From Gallaecimonas xiamenensis 3-C-1 (GTDB taxonomy: Bacteria; Pseudomonadota; Gammaproteobacteria; Enterobacterales; Gallaecimonadaceae), in the NCBI RefSeq assembly GCF_000299915.1, contig NZ_AMRI01000010.1, positions 1 through 64,000 of the forward strand: a stretch of 64,000 nucleotides of DNA. Direction: 5' to 3'. Both the position numbers and the translations under genes were made by a program. Below the pieces are notes generated by a model. That model searched no databases. It was given only the letters and a program-made list of their open reading frames with translations, and had not been told where the DNA came from. Shown here one piece after another: positions 36,551 through 45,709 of the stretch; position 1 is the stretch's first letter, and the number at the start of each line of letters is the position of its first letter.

Positions 36551-37531
36551 ATGACATTTGCAAAGTCCGCTGTTGCTGCTGCGCTGCTGATGGGTATGAC
36601 TGGTGTGGCTGCTGCCGCCGAGCCGGTCACCGTCTACGGCAAACTGAACCTGACCGTCCAAAACTCCGATGAAGGTGACGCCAAGACTGAAGTTAAGAGC
36701 AATGCCTCTCGCTTTGGTGTGAAGGGTGCTGTCGGCCTGACCGAAGACCTGGAAGCGATTTACCAACTGGAATGGGAAGTGAACGTCTCTGACCAGAGCG
36801 CTGCCGACAGCTCTGAAGACAACATCAAGGCCCGTAACCAGTTCGTCGGCCTGCGTGGCAACTTCGGTGAAGTGCTGGTGGGTCGCAACGACACCCTGCT
36901 CAAGCAATCCCAGGGCAGCATCGACCAGTTCAACGACCTGGAAGGCGACATCAAGACCCTGTTCAAGGGCGAGAACCGCATGGGTGACTCCATCACCTAT
37001 AAGACCCCCATGTTCGGCCTGTTCCAGGCCGGTGTCTCCTACATCACCGAAGACAACTCCGACCAACGCATCAAGGATGTGGACCAGAACGACCGCGCCG
37101 ACGGTTACTCCCTGGCCCTGATGTACGGCGATGCCGGCTTTAAGAAAGCCAACTACTTTGCCTCCGTTGCCTACGACGACGACGTCAAGGGCTACGACAC
37201 CGTCCGTGGCACCCTGCAGGGCAAGTTCGGCCCCGTCATCCTGGGCGCCATGTACCAGAGCGGCGAGAAGTCCGGCGACAGCAGCAAGGACTATGACGGC
37301 TACCTGGTCAGCGCTGCCTACAAGTGGGACAAGGCCACCTTCAAGGTCCAGTACCAGGATTCCGACCTGAACGAAATCGGCGGCACCACTTATGAAGACG
37401 CCGTTTCTGCCGGCGTGGATTACAAGCTGGGCGACAGCACCAAGGTGTTCGGTTTCTACACCAAATTCAGCGCCATCAACGGCGAAGAAGACGCCGACTA
37501 CCTGGGCATTGGCCTGGAACAGAAGTTCTAA
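36551..37531 (+). CDS. Gram-negative outer-membrane porin
   Basis: A 326-aa general porin. Signal peptide MTFAKSAVAAALLMGMTGVA-AAA, mature start A-E-P-V-T-V-Y-G-K-L-N-L-T, alternating beta strands throughout, an acidic and Asp-rich set of loops, and a C-terminal Phe (G-I-G-L-E-Q-K-F) for BAM recognition. It belongs to the 16-strand trimeric family (OmpC/Porin_4 type). It sits directly before phoB, as in Shewanella, and has a weak Pho half-site, so phosphate control is possible. Codon use is strongly biased, as for highly expressed genes. Confidence 0.9.
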   Translation: MTFAKSAVAAALLMGMTGVAAAAEPVTVYGKLNLTVQNSDEGDAKTEVKSNASRFGVKGAVGLTEDLEAIYQLEWEVNVSDQSAADSSEDNIKARNQFVGLRGNFGEVLVGRNDTLLKQSQGSIDQFNDLEGDIKTLFKGENRMGDSITYKTPMFGLFQAGVSYITEDNSDQRIKDVDQNDRADGYSLALMYGDAGFKKANYFASVAYDDDVKGYDTVRGTLQGKFGPVILGAMYQSGEKSGDSSKDYDGYLVSAAYKWDKATFKVQYQDSDLNEIGGTTYEDAVSAGVDYKLGDSTKVFGFYTKFSAINGEEDADYLGIGLEQKF

Positions 37532-37549
37532 GCTTCTGGGTTGAGCAAG

Positions 37550-37575
37550 AAGGAGGCTTATTGCCTCCTTTTTTA
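37550..37575 (+). terminator. Porin terminator
   Basis: AAGGAGGC TTATT GCCTCCTTTTTT hairpin, 20 bases after the stop. Confidence 0.85.
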
Positions 37576-37622
37576 TTATTATCAGTGCCTTATGCGTAAA
37601 TTTCTGGCTGAAGAAGCATGCC

Positions 37623-37651
37623 GAGTCATAAAAGTGTCACAATGCTTCACA
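37623..37651 (+). promoter_or_regulatory. Pho box upstream of phoB
   Basis: GAGTCAT-AAAA-GTGTCAC-AATG-CTTCACA: two good half-sites and one weak one at 11-bp spacing, 38-66 bases before the phoB ATG; expected for autoregulation. Confidence 0.75.
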
Positions 37652-37688
37652 ATAATGTCAGCCAGTTGCAATGAACAGGGATGCCCCC

Positions 37689-38378
37689 ATGGCAAGACGT
37701 GTATTGATTGTTGAAGACGAATCCCCGATCCGGGAAATGCTCGCCTTTATTCTCGATCAGAACGGCTACCAGCCTGTCGAGGCCGAGGATCTGGGCTCGG
37801 CCCAGGCCAAACTGCAGGAACCCTTTCCTGATCTGGTGTTGCTGGACTGGATGCTGCCCGGCGGTTCCGGCCTGCAACTGGCCAAGGTCATGAAGCAGAA
37901 CGAGTACACCCGCCAGATCCCCATCATCATGATCACCGCCCGAGGTGAGGAAGAGGATAAGGTCCGGGGCCTGGAAGTGGGCGCCGACGACTACATCACC
38001 AAGCCTTTCTCCCCCAAGGAACTGATGGCCCGGATCAAGGCGGTGATGCGCCGTGCGTCCCCCACCAACGTCGATGATGTCATCGAAGTGCAGGGGCTGC
38101 GCCTGGACCCGGTCTCCCACAGGGTGACCGCCTTTGACAGCTCCGTTGACATGGGCCCCACCGAATTCAAGCTGCTGCATTTTTTCATGACCCATCCCGA
38201 GCGGGTGTATAGTCGTGAGCAGCTGCTGGATAACGTCTGGGGAACCAACGTCTATGTGGAAGACCGCACTGTCGATGTGCATATCCGCCGCCTGCGTAAG
38301 GCCCTGGAAGGCCACGGCCATGACCGCCTGGTACAGACAGTACGGGGCGCCGGCTACCGTTTTTCCAGCCGGGTCTGA
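37689..38378 (+). CDS. phoB: Phosphate regulon response regulator PhoB
   Basis: A 229-aa OmpR-class regulator nearly collinear with E. coli Pho[12 protein letters not shown] start, phospho-Asp in [11 protein letters not shown], conserved Lys in [10 protein letters not shown], then a winged helix ([32 protein letters not shown]). I use the ATG at 37689 with AGGGA upstream; a longer start at 37671 is unlikely. It forms an operon with phoR (gap of three bases). Confidence 0.97.
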   Translation: MARRVLIVEDESPIREMLAFILDQNGYQPVEAEDLGSAQAKLQEPFPDLVLLDWMLPGGSGLQLAKVMKQNEYTRQIPIIMITARGEEEDKVRGLEVGADDYITKPFSPKELMARIKAVMRRASPTNVDDVIEVQGLRLDPVSHRVTAFDSSVDMGPTEFKLLHFFMTHPERVYSREQLLDNVWGTNVYVEDRTVDVHIRRLRKALEGHGHDRLVQTVRGAGYRFSSRV

Positions 38379-38381
38379 TTG

Positions 38382-39698
38382 ATGCATAGTTTTTCCTGGT
38401 GGCGCCTGGGCTGGACACTGTTGGCCTACGGGCTGGTGCTGGGGGGCGTAGGCTTGCTGCTGGGGGCGCCGTTGCTGGTGTTGCTGCTGGGTGCCCTGGC
38501 CCTGGTTTTCTGGCACTACTGGCAGCTGCATATGCTCAGCCGCTGGCTGTGGGACGGCCGCCAGTTCACGCCGCCCAGGGGCTCAGGCTCCTGGCAGTTC
38601 GCCTTTGACGGCGTCTACTTCCTGCAACGCAAGAACCTCAAGCGCCGCAAGGAACTGGGCCGGCTGCTCAAGCGCTTTCGCGAGGGCACCGAAGCCCTGC
38701 CCGACGCCGTGGTGGTGATGAACGAAGAACGGGAGATTGTCTGGTGCAACAAGCTGGCCACCAACATCCTCGGTATCCGTTGGCCAGAGGATCACGGCCA
38801 ACGGGTAGATAACCTGCTGCGCCGCCCCGAGTTCGTCTCCTACATCAAGAAACAGCAATTCCAAGAACCCTTGATCATCCCCTCGCCGGTGATGTCCTCG
38901 GCCAGTGTTGAGATCCGGGTCATTCCCTACACCGCCAGCGAGACCCTGATGGTGGCCAGGGACGTGACCCGGTTGCAGCAGCTGGAGCAGATGCGCCGCG
39001 ACTTCGTGGCCAACGTCTCCCACGAGCTGCGCACCCCCCTGACGGTGCTGCGCGGTTATCTGGAGATGATAGGGGACGATCCGCGCCTGGAAGGTTCGCC
39101 CTGGGCCAAGCCGCACCTGATGATGACCGACCAGGTCAACCGCATGTACAGCCTGGTGGAGCAATTGTTGGCCCTGTCGCGCCTGGAAGTGCGCCAGGAC
39201 GTGGAAGCCCCGAAAACGGTGGATGTGCCGGCCCTGATGACCAAGCTGGAAGCCGACAGCCAGGCCCTCAACGCCCAGAAACAGCACCAGATCCTGTTCC
39301 AGGCCGCCCCGGCCCAGATGCTGGGGGACAGCGAGCAGATGATGTCGGCCTTCACCAACCTGGTGGCCAACGCCATTCATTACACCCCGGCCGGTGGCCG
39401 TATCGAAGTGAGCTGGAGCCTGCTGCCGGACGGCCGTGCCCGTTTCAGCGTCAAGGACAGTGGCGATGGTATTGCCTCGGAGCACCTGCTGCGCCTGACC
39501 GAGCGTTTCTACCGGGTAGACAAGGCCCGCAGCCGCAATACCGGCGGTTCAGGGCTGGGGCTGTCCATCGTCAAGCACGTGCTCAGCCGTCACCGCTCAA
39601 GGCTGGACATCCAGTCTACACTGGGCAAGGGCAGTACCTTTTCCTTTGATATTCCTAGGGAATTGGTGGTGAGTCATAAAAGTGTCATCAATGAGTAA
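38382..39698 (+). CDS. phoR: Phosphate regulon sensor kinase PhoR
   Basis: A 438-aa histidine kinase with two N-terminal membrane helices and no sizeable periplasmic domain, a PAS domain (residues ~95-190), the H-box [20 protein letters not shown] and a HATPase domain ([23 protein letters not shown]). It phosphorylates PhoB when phosphate is low and is held off by the Pst-PhoU complex. Its last codons double as the first Pho-box units for pstS. Confidence 0.95.
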   Translation: MHSFSWWRLGWTLLAYGLVLGGVGLLLGAPLLVLLLGALALVFWHYWQLHMLSRWLWDGRQFTPPRGSGSWQFAFDGVYFLQRKNLKRRKELGRLLKRFREGTEALPDAVVVMNEEREIVWCNKLATNILGIRWPEDHGQRVDNLLRRPEFVSYIKKQQFQEPLIIPSPVMSSASVEIRVIPYTASETLMVARDVTRLQQLEQMRRDFVANVSHELRTPLTVLRGYLEMIGDDPRLEGSPWAKPHLMMTDQVNRMYSLVEQLLALSRLEVRQDVEAPKTVDVPALMTKLEADSQALNAQKQHQILFQAAPAQMLGDSEQMMSAFTNLVANAIHYTPAGGRIEVSWSLLPDGRARFSVKDSGDGIASEHLLRLTERFYRVDKARSRNTGGSGLGLSIVKHVLSRHRSRLDIQSTLGKGSTFSFDIPRELVVSHKSVINE

Positions 39699-39710
39699 TG
39701 GGGCTGTCAT
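39671..39710 (+). promoter_or_regulatory. Four-unit Pho box upstream of pstS, inside the phoR 3' end
   Basis: GAGTCAT (39671), GTGTCAT (39682), GAGTAAT (39693) and CTGTCAT (39704), each exactly 11 bases apart. The first two lie entirely in the phoR coding sequence and the third spans its stop codon. Confidence 0.8.
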
Positions 39711-39772
39711 CGGTTCGCCACATACTCGTCGAAGTGAACCTTTTCTCAACGCCGCTTATCAGGAGCGATGTA

Positions 39773-40744
39773 ATGAAAATTAAGAACATGGTCGGCATTG
39801 TCGGCTTGATGGTTGCCTCAGGTTTCGCCGCTTCAGCCTCTGCCGCAGTGGACAAGAACCTGCCCGATTACAAAAAGACCACCGGGGTGTCCGGTAATCT
39901 GTCATCGGTGGGGTCCGATACCCTGGCCAACCTGATGACCTTCTGGGCCGAAGAGTTCAAACGCCAGTACCCTAATGTCAACATCCAGATCCAGGCGGCC
40001 GGTTCTTCCACGGCGCCGCCGGCCCTGACCGAAGGTACTGCCCAGTTCGGCCCCATGAGCCGCAAGATGAAATCCGGCGAGATTGAGGCTTTCGAAAAGC
40101 GCTACGGCTATAAGCCCACCGAGATCCGTGTGGCTATCGACGCCCTGGCGGTGTACGTGCACAAGGACAACCCGGTCAAAGGTATGACCATGGAGCAGGT
40201 GGACGGCGTGTTTTCCTCCACCCTCAAGTGCGGTGGCCAGGTTATTGACCGTTGGGGCCAGCTGGGCCTGACCGGCGACTGGGCAGCCAAGGACATCCAG
40301 CTCTACGGCCGTAACTCCGTGTCCGGCACCTACGGCTACTTCAAGGAAGAAGCCCTCTGTAAAGGCGACTTCAAGAACAGCGTTAACGAGCAGCCCGGTT
40401 CGGCCTCCGTGGTGCAGTCGGTGAGCACTTCCCTGAACGCCATCGGTTACTCCGGTATCGGCTACAAGACCTCCGGCGTCAAGACGGTGCCCCTGTCCAA
40501 GGATGGCGGCAAGACTTTCATCGATGCCACCCACGAGAACGCCGTGACTGGCGCCTATCCCCTGTCACGCTTCCTCTACGTCTATGTGAACAAGCACCCC
40601 AACAAGCCGCTGGATCCCATGCAGGCCGAGTTCGTGAAGATGGTGCTGTCCAAGACCGGCCAGGAAGTGGTGGAAAAAGACGGCTACGTGGCGGTACCTG
40701 CCAGCGTCGCCAAGCGTGAGCTGGCCAAGCTCGGCATCCACTGA
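39773..40744 (+). CDS. pstS: Phosphate-binding periplasmic protein PstS
   Basis: A 323-aa protein. Signal peptide [24 protein letters not shown], then [40 protein letters not shown] and [12 protein letters not shown], the phosphate-coordinating loops of PstS. The start is the ATG at 39773 with AGGAG; a frame reaching back to 39698 is not used. Here pstS is next to phoBR, 8 kb from pstCAB. A strong terminator follows. Confidence 0.95.
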   Translation: MKIKNMVGIVGLMVASGFAASASAAVDKNLPDYKKTTGVSGNLSSVGSDTLANLMTFWAEEFKRQYPNVNIQIQAAGSSTAPPALTEGTAQFGPMSRKMKSGEIEAFEKRYGYKPTEIRVAIDALAVYVHKDNPVKGMTMEQVDGVFSSTLKCGGQVIDRWGQLGLTGDWAAKDIQLYGRNSVSGTYGYFKEEALCKGDFKNSVNEQPGSASVVQSVSTSLNAIGYSGIGYKTSGVKTVPLSKDGGKTFIDATHENAVTGAYPLSRFLYVYVNKHPNKPLDPMQAEFVKMVLSKTGQEVVEKDGYVAVPASVAKRELAKLGIH

Positions 40745-40760
40745 GCCAAGCTTAAGACGC

Positions 40761-40789
40761 AAAAAAGCCGGGTTATCCCGGCTTTTTTA
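40761..40789. terminator. Terminator pstS / nat
   Basis: AAAAAAGCCGGG TTAT CCCGGCTTTTTT; serves both convergent genes. Confidence 0.88.
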
Positions 40790-41554
40790 TTGCCATTTTG
40801 CCAGCCACCCGGCTACATCGGCAAAAGGCAGCTGGACCTGGAAATGTTTCGCCAGCAGCTGGCGGTAGTGGCCCTCGTCACGCACCGCTAGCGTGCTGCG
40901 CTCACCCTGGTGCGTCACCAGCAACTGGTTGTCAGAGAGGCTGATGCGCCCGCTGGCTGTGGCCATGGAACAGATGGCTTTGCGGGTAAAGTGTGACGAC
41001 GGGCCCTGATGCCAGGCGGCCATCTGGGTGAATTCGGCCAGGTCCCTGGGCCTTGGGTCTATCAACAGCGCCGCCTTGTCGTCCCGCTGCATCAGCCAGT
41101 GCTCTTGCTGCCTGGACAGCAAAAAGCGGCCGCCCATCTCCCTTTGCTCACCTTCAATCAGGGCCAGGGGCTCTTGGAAGCTGTCCCCAAAGCCCACATC
41201 GGCCAGCCATCTTTGGCCTGCATGCTCGACCTTGAGCAGCATATGGTCAAAGTCCGGGCCGGGTTTGCCCTCGCCGTCAAAGACCCTGGCCTGGATAAGC
41301 GCCACCTCGAAGCCCAGAGTGCGCAGCAGGCAGTAAAAGCCGTAGTTCAGCTCATAGCAAAAGCCGCCGCGCTGCTCATTGAGCAGCTTGCCAAGGATGG
41401 GGTCGTGGCCCAGCACTATGGGCCTTTTGAAGGTGATATCGAGGTTCTCAAAGGGCAGGTGCCGAAGGTGCGCCAGGTGCAATTGGGGCAAGGAGGCAGG
41501 GCGGTCCAGTTCCAACCGGTCGAGATACTGTTGCAGCTGTGTCTTGGTGAGCAT
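40787..41554 (-). CDS. Arylamine N-acetyltransferase
   Basis: A 255-aa NAT enzyme acetylating arylamines or hydrazines from acetyl-CoA. The Cys-His-Asp triad is visible: R-G-G-F-C-Y-E-L-N near residue 66, D-F-D-H-M-L-L near residue 103 and L-A-D-V-G-F-G-D near residue 118. The N-terminal H-L-A-H-L-R-H-L-P-F-E-N-L-D-I motif is also present. GGAGG lies upstream of the ATG. Monocistronic; its promoter faces the slyA-type operon. Confidence 0.9.
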   Translation of the reverse strand: MLTKTQLQQYLDRLELDRPASLPQLHLAHLRHLPFENLDITFKRPIVLGHDPILGKLLNEQRGGFCYELNYGFYCLLRTLGFEVALIQARVFDGEGKPGPDFDHMLLKVEHAGQRWLADVGFGDSFQEPLALIEGEQREMGGRFLLSRQQEHWLMQRDDKAALLIDPRPRDLAEFTQMAAWHQGPSSHFTRKAICSMATASGRISLSDNQLLVTHQGERSTLAVRDEGHYRQLLAKHFQVQLPFADVAGWLAKWQ

Positions 41555-41629
41555 CGGGCCTCCTGTTTGACGCTTTGATGATAATGGCTTTGCCCGGCCG
41601 GGATTGTTCCAGTTTTGCGTTTTTGGATA

Positions 41630-41681
41630 GGCTAATTGATTAGCCTGCTAACTAGATGCTATTATTCTTAGCCTGCTAAGT
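41630..41681. promoter_or_regulatory. Cluster of TTAGC/GCTAA palindromes upstream of the SlyA-type operon
   Basis: GGCTAATTGATTAGCC at 41630-41645 and two copies of TTAGCCTGCTAA at 41640-41651 and 41668-41679 (28 bp apart), the last within 13 bases of the ATG. These are typical MarR/SlyA operators and imply autoregulation of the efflux operon. Confidence 0.65.
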
Positions 41682-41692
41682 AAGGAGGGCAG

Positions 41693-42133
41693 ATGGAAAG
41701 CAACTTAGGTTGGCTGCTAAGCCGGGCTGCCTTTAGCTGGCGCGCCGCCGTAGACAAGTACATGGCCGAACTGGGCCTGACCCAAACCCGTTGGATAGCC
41801 TTGCTGCACTTGCAGCGCATGGGGGAGGGCTGCACCCAGAGTGCCTTGGCCGCCAATATCGGCGTCGAACAACCCTCCTTGCTGCGCACCCTTAACCAAC
41901 TGGAAGAGGCCGGCCTTGTTGAGCGCCGTCCCAGTCCGGCTGACGCCCGCTGTCGCACTCTCTGGTTTACCCCCAAGGGCCTGGAACTTATCCAGGAGGT
42001 GGCGGCCCTGGCCGCCAAGGGGCGCCAGGATCTTTTGGAGGGCCTTTCCTCCCAGCAGCGTCAGACCCTCCACGAGGTCCTCGAAACCGTGATTAGCAAC
42101 GCTCAGTCTGTTCTTGCGATGGAGAAAAAATGA
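41693..42133 (+). CDS. SlyA/MarR-family transcriptional regulator
   Basis: A 146-aa winged-helix regulator: L-G-L-T-Q-T-R-W-I-A-L-L-H-L, then TQSALAANIGVEQPSLLRTL and the wing R-R-P-S-P-A-D-A-R-C-R-T-L-W-F-T, all close to SlyA. It opens a three-gene operon with a membrane-fusion protein and a DUF2955 permease; its stop overlaps the next ATG (ATGA). The palindrome cluster just upstream is its probable binding site, so it should repress the efflux system until it binds an aromatic acid or similar ligand. AAGGAGG precedes the ATG. Confidence 0.88.
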   Translation: MESNLGWLLSRAAFSWRAAVDKYMAELGLTQTRWIALLHLQRMGEGCTQSALAANIGVEQPSLLRTLNQLEEAGLVERRPSPADARCRTLWFTPKGLELIQEVAALAAKGRQDLLEGLSSQQRQTLHEVLETVISNAQSVLAMEKK

Positions 42134-43194
42134 CTGCCGACAAGCATTTCAACCGCTGGATGCGCCGTGCCGTGGCGCTGTTCCTGCTGGTGCTCGCTTA
42201 TGTGTTGATGGCCGATATGACCATTCCCATGACCCCCCATTCCATGGTGCAACGCCCGGTGCTGACCATAGCGCCCCAGGTCGCCGGTGAGGTGGTGGAA
42301 GTGGCGGTCAGCAACAACCAGGCCGTCAAGGCCGGTGATCTGCTGTTTCGCATTGAACCCAGGGACTACCAGTTGGCGGTGGAAAAGGCCGAGCTGGCCC
42401 TGAGCGAGGCCCAGCAGACCAATGACAGCCTCAGGGCCCAGTTGGCCCAGGCCGGGGCTGCGGTGCGCCAGGCCCAGGTGGCCGCCGCCGAGGCCAAGCG
42501 AGAGTTCAACCGCCTTGAGGCCCTGCGCGGGCGAAAATTGGTCAGCCAGCAGCAGCTGGACCAGACCGCCACCAATGTTGACGCTACTGCCGCCAGCCTG
42601 GTTGCCGCCCAGCAACAGCAGCGCTCCGTGCAAGCCCAGTTGGGGGAGAGCGGCGAGCAGAACCTGCGTCTTCGCCAAGCCCGTAATCAGTTGGCCCAGG
42701 CCAGGCTCAACCTGGAACGCACCCAGGTGCGGGCGCCGGAAGACGGCGTTATCTCCAACCTGCAGCTGGTGGCCGGTGTCCAGACCCAGGCCAAGCAGTC
42801 GTTGTTGTCCCTGGTGGTCAGCGGCAAGGAGCGTATCGCCGCCGATTTTCGTGAAAAGAGCCTGGCCAGGGTTAAAGACGGTGCCCAGGCATGGGTGGTA
42901 TTCGACGCCCTGCCGGGACAGGTGTTTAACGCCACTCTGAGCAGCCGTGATCAGGGCGTGGCCCAGGGGCAGCTGTTGCCAAACGGCCAATTGGCCCAGC
43001 CCGAGCAGAGTGACCGCTGGGTGCGTGACGCCCAGAGGGTCAGGGTCTATGTGAACCTGGACGAGCGCCTGCCGGCTTCTTTGGTGTCAGGGTCCAGGGC
43101 TACCGTGATGCTCGAGGCCAGCCAGAACGTCGTCATCGACTGGTTGGGCAAAGTCCAGATGCGCGTCGTGAGCCTGCTGCACTATGTCTACTGA
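42130..43194 (+). CDS. HlyD/EmrA-AaeA-type membrane fusion protein
   Basis: A 354-aa periplasmic adaptor: one N-terminal membrane helix (AVALFLLVLAYVLMAD), a split biotinyl-lipoyl domain (L-T-I-A-P-Q-V-A-G-E-V-V-E-V and Q-V-R-A-P-E-D-G-V-I-S-N-L), a long helical hairpin rich in Gln and Ala (residues ~75-195) and a beta-barrel. It would join the inner-membrane partner to an outer-membrane channel. It overlaps its neighbours at both ends, so the three genes are coupled. Confidence 0.88.
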   Translation: MTADKHFNRWMRRAVALFLLVLAYVLMADMTIPMTPHSMVQRPVLTIAPQVAGEVVEVAVSNNQAVKAGDLLFRIEPRDYQLAVEKAELALSEAQQTNDSLRAQLAQAGAAVRQAQVAAAEAKREFNRLEALRGRKLVSQQQLDQTATNVDATAASLVAAQQQQRSVQAQLGESGEQNLRLRQARNQLAQARLNLERTQVRAPEDGVISNLQLVAGVQTQAKQSLLSLVVSGKERIAADFREKSLARVKDGAQAWVVFDALPGQVFNATLSSRDQGVAQGQLLPNGQLAQPEQSDRWVRDAQRVRVYVNLDERLPASLVSGSRATVMLEASQNVVIDWLGKVQMRVVSLLHYVY

Positions 43195-44197
43195 GCTGAG
43201 CGCCCAGGAGCAACGCCGGCTGCTGCGTATAGCCCTTGGCAGCTGTATCGGCTTTCTGGTGTCCAAGCTGGCCAACTGGCCTTATGGGGTCTTCTTTACC
43301 GTCTACCCCATGCTGCTGCTGGGCATGCTGCCCAAGTTCGACCGCCTGATCGCCGCCCAATTCTTGTTTGGGGCTGCGCTCAACGTGGTGGAGATCTGGC
43401 TGCTCTGCGCCTTCTTCGAGCCTTATCCCCTGTTGATGACCCTGGGAGTGTTCCTGGTCTATTGCTGGCATTTTCGGCTGATGGCCTCCACCCCCTATTT
43501 TTTGCTGGGGGCCACCGGCCTGGTGACATTGTCTACCCTGCTGCATTTTTCCAGTTACCCCACCACCAACATCATGGATATGGTGGTGGCCACCGGCCTG
43601 GCTTCGACCCTGTCGGTGGTGAGCGCCGCCTTGCTCTATTGGATTATTCCCGAGACCGATCCGGTACCGGCGCCCCCCAAGCTGAACCTCAGTCCATCCC
43701 AGGTAAACCACCGCACCCTGATGGGGGCCGTGCTGGCGACCCTGTCCTTTATGGTGTTCCAGGCCATGGACCTCAAAGACTCCCTGTCGGCCCAGGTGGC
43801 CACCATGCTGGTGCTCTTTCCCATGACCTACCAGGGCACCCTGATTGCCGGTTGGAACCGGGCCAGGGGGGTGGCTTTGGGCTGCGCCCTGGCGATCGTG
43901 GTGCAGGTGCTGATGTACGACTTGATAGAGCACTTCCTGCTGGTGGTGCTGGCCCTCTTTATCACGGTGTTGCTGACCGCCAAGCTGCACCTTATCGAGC
44001 GGGCCGGCTCCGGCATGGGTTTTGGTGCCCTGACCACAATCGGCATCCTCTTCGGCCAGTACATGCAACCGGACAAGGACATCCTCTACGGCAGCCTTTA
44101 CCGCTTCTCGTCGGTGCTGGTGGCGGTGGCGATACTGATGGTGTTTGCCTACCTGCTCGATGGGCTGCTAAACCGCTTTGCCCTGACCCGCAATTAA
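43184..44197 (+). CDS. DUF2955/FUSC-type inner-membrane efflux protein
   Basis: A 337-aa membrane protein with about ten helices in two blocks separated by a hydrophilic segment (residues ~155-185). LLRIALGSCIGFLVSKLANW and the repeated W-P-Y-G-V-F-F-T-V-Y and F-P-M-T-Y-Q-G-T-L motifs fit DUF2955, relatives of AaeB-type aromatic acid exporters. Together with the preceding adaptor it should form an efflux pump; the substrate, possibly hydroxylated aromatic acids, is inferred from family. The outer-membrane partner is not encoded here. Confidence 0.8.
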   Translation: MSTELSAQEQRRLLRIALGSCIGFLVSKLANWPYGVFFTVYPMLLLGMLPKFDRLIAAQFLFGAALNVVEIWLLCAFFEPYPLLMTLGVFLVYCWHFRLMASTPYFLLGATGLVTLSTLLHFSSYPTTNIMDMVVATGLASTLSVVSAALLYWIIPETDPVPAPPKLNLSPSQVNHRTLMGAVLATLSFMVFQAMDLKDSLSAQVATMLVLFPMTYQGTLIAGWNRARGVALGCALAIVVQVLMYDLIEHFLLVVLALFITVLLTAKLHLIERAGSGMGFGALTTIGILFGQYMQPDKDILYGSLYRFSSVLVAVAILMVFAYLLDGLLNRFALTRN

Positions 44198-44222
44198 AAA
44201 AGCCGGCACAAGCCGGCTTTTT
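44196..44222. terminator. Terminator between the efflux operon and ppx
   Basis: AAAAAAGCCGGC ACAA GCCGGCTTTTT; bidirectional, touching the ppx stop codon. Confidence 0.86.
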
Positions 44223-45709
44223 CATTCCTGGGATTCGATGACCAGGGGCCAGCCCGCCTGGGCTTGGTACTGTGCCTCCTGGGCAAGGTCGGCACTGACC
44301 AGGTCTTGGCGGGCCAGCCAGGGGGCGGGAAAGCGCAGGGTCAGCTGTTGGCCGTCCAGGCGCAGGGCGATCTTGGGCAGGCGCTGGCTTTGGCGGCGCC
44401 GATTTAGGAGCACCGCCAGGCGCAGCAGCCGCACCAACAGCCGCACTTCGTCATCCCCAAAGAGGTTGAGGCGGGGCAGGGCGAACTGCTTGAGGCCCTT
44501 GCGGGAATAGCGCACCAGGGTGGCCAGCAGCAGCTGCTGTTCCTGGTTGAAACCGATAAGGTCGCTGTTTTCCAGGATATAGGCCGAGTGGCGCTGCACC
44601 CCGTGGAAGTTAATTTGCAGCCCCACTTCGTGAAGCTCGGCGGCCCAGCCCAGCAGCATGGCGTGCTCGGGGTTGTCCCCCAGGGCCCGGTACAACGCCA
44701 GGGCCAGGTGGCGCACCCGCAAGGCCTGAGGCCTGTCCACATGGTATTGGGCGGCCAGGGACGCGGCGGTTCGTTCCCTGGCGTCCTGGAAGCCGAGGCC
44801 GGGCTCCATCTGAAACATCAAGCCTTCGCGCAGAGCGGCATCGGAGTATTCCAGGCCGGCTAGATCCAGGGCCTTGAAGCTGGCCAGCAAGATGGCAAGG
44901 CCGGCAGGGAACACCTGCAGGCGCTCGTCGTTGACGGCAGGCAACTTGAGCTTTTGCAGCTCACCTGCCTGCAGGCAGAGCTTTTTCAGGGCCTTGAGGC
45001 GCTTGAGGCTGATGGCGCTTTCGCTGGGCCATTTAGCCTGGATGCAGGCCTGTACGGCCTTGATGGTGCCGGAACAGCCAATGGCCTGTTGCCAGCCCTC
45101 GTCCTTGTAGCTCTGCTCAATGGACTCCAGTTCCTGGGCGGCGGCGGTTTCGGCGGCCTTGAAGCCCCCTTCGGTTATCTTGCCGTCTTTGAAAAAGCGT
45201 TGCTGGAAGCTGACACAACCCATGGCCAGGCTGGCCAGGCGCCGGGTCTCCAGGCCCCGGCCTATGACAAACTCGGTGCTGCCGCCGCCGATGTCCATTA
45301 CCAGGCGGCTGTCCCGGCCCGGTTGGGTGTGGGCTACCCCCTGGTAGATAAGGCGCGCTTCCTCGGCCCCGGCAATGACTTCGATGGGGTAGGGGTAGAC
45401 GGCCCTGGCGGCCTTGATAAAGGCATCGCCGTTGGCGGCCCGGCGCAGGGTATAGGTGGCGACGGTGCGCACCCGGCTGGCAGGCAGGTTGCCGATGATC
45501 TCCTTGAAGCGGGCCAGGCAGTCCAGGCCGCGCTGAAAGGCGGCCTCGCTGAGCTGGTGGTCGTCACTCAGGCCTTCGGCCAGGCGCACCCTTTCCTTGG
45601 CCTTGTTAAGGATCCGAAAGGCCCCCTTGCAGTAGCTGGCCTTGAGCAGGTGGAAAGAGTTGGAGCCCAGGTCCACGCATACCAGGGGGATCTCCGGTTC
45701 ATCGGTCAA
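44222..45709 (-). CDS. ppx: Exopolyphosphatase (Ppx/GppA family)
   Basis: A 495-aa enzyme of the sugar kinase/Hsp70 fold. V-C-V-D-L-G-S-N-S-F-H-L-L is the phosphate-1 motif, G-A-E-E-A-R-L-I-Y-Q-G-V the catalytic Glu region, and V-M-D-I-G-G-G-S-T-E-F-V the phosphate-2 motif; an HD-like helical domain fills the C-terminal half. It removes terminal phosphate from polyphosphate, or pppGpp gamma-phosphate for GppA. Its start overlaps the ppk stop by 11 bases, so it is the second gene of a ppk-ppx operon and I favour Ppx. Confidence 0.9.
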   Translation of the reverse strand: MTDEPEIPLVCVDLGSNSFHLLKASYCKGAFRILNKAKERVRLAEGLSDDHQLSEAAFQRGLDCLARFKEIIGNLPASRVRTVATYTLRRAANGDAFIKAARAVYPYPIEVIAGAEEARLIYQGVAHTQPGRDSRLVMDIGGGSTEFVIGRGLETRRLASLAMGCVSFQQRFFKDGKITEGGFKAAETAAAQELESIEQSYKDEGWQQAIGCSGTIKAVQACIQAKWPSESAISLKRLKALKKLCLQAGELQKLKLPAVNDERLQVFPAGLAILLASFKALDLAGLEYSDAALREGLMFQMEPGLGFQDARERTAASLAAQYHVDRPQALRVRHLALALYRALGDNPEHAMLLGWAAELHEVGLQINFHGVQRHSAYILENSDLIGFNQEQQLLLATLVRYSRKGLKQFALPRLNLFGDDEVRLLVRLLRLAVLLNRRRQSQRLPKIALRLDGQQLTLRFPAPWLARQDLVSADLAQEAQYQAQAGWPLVIESQE

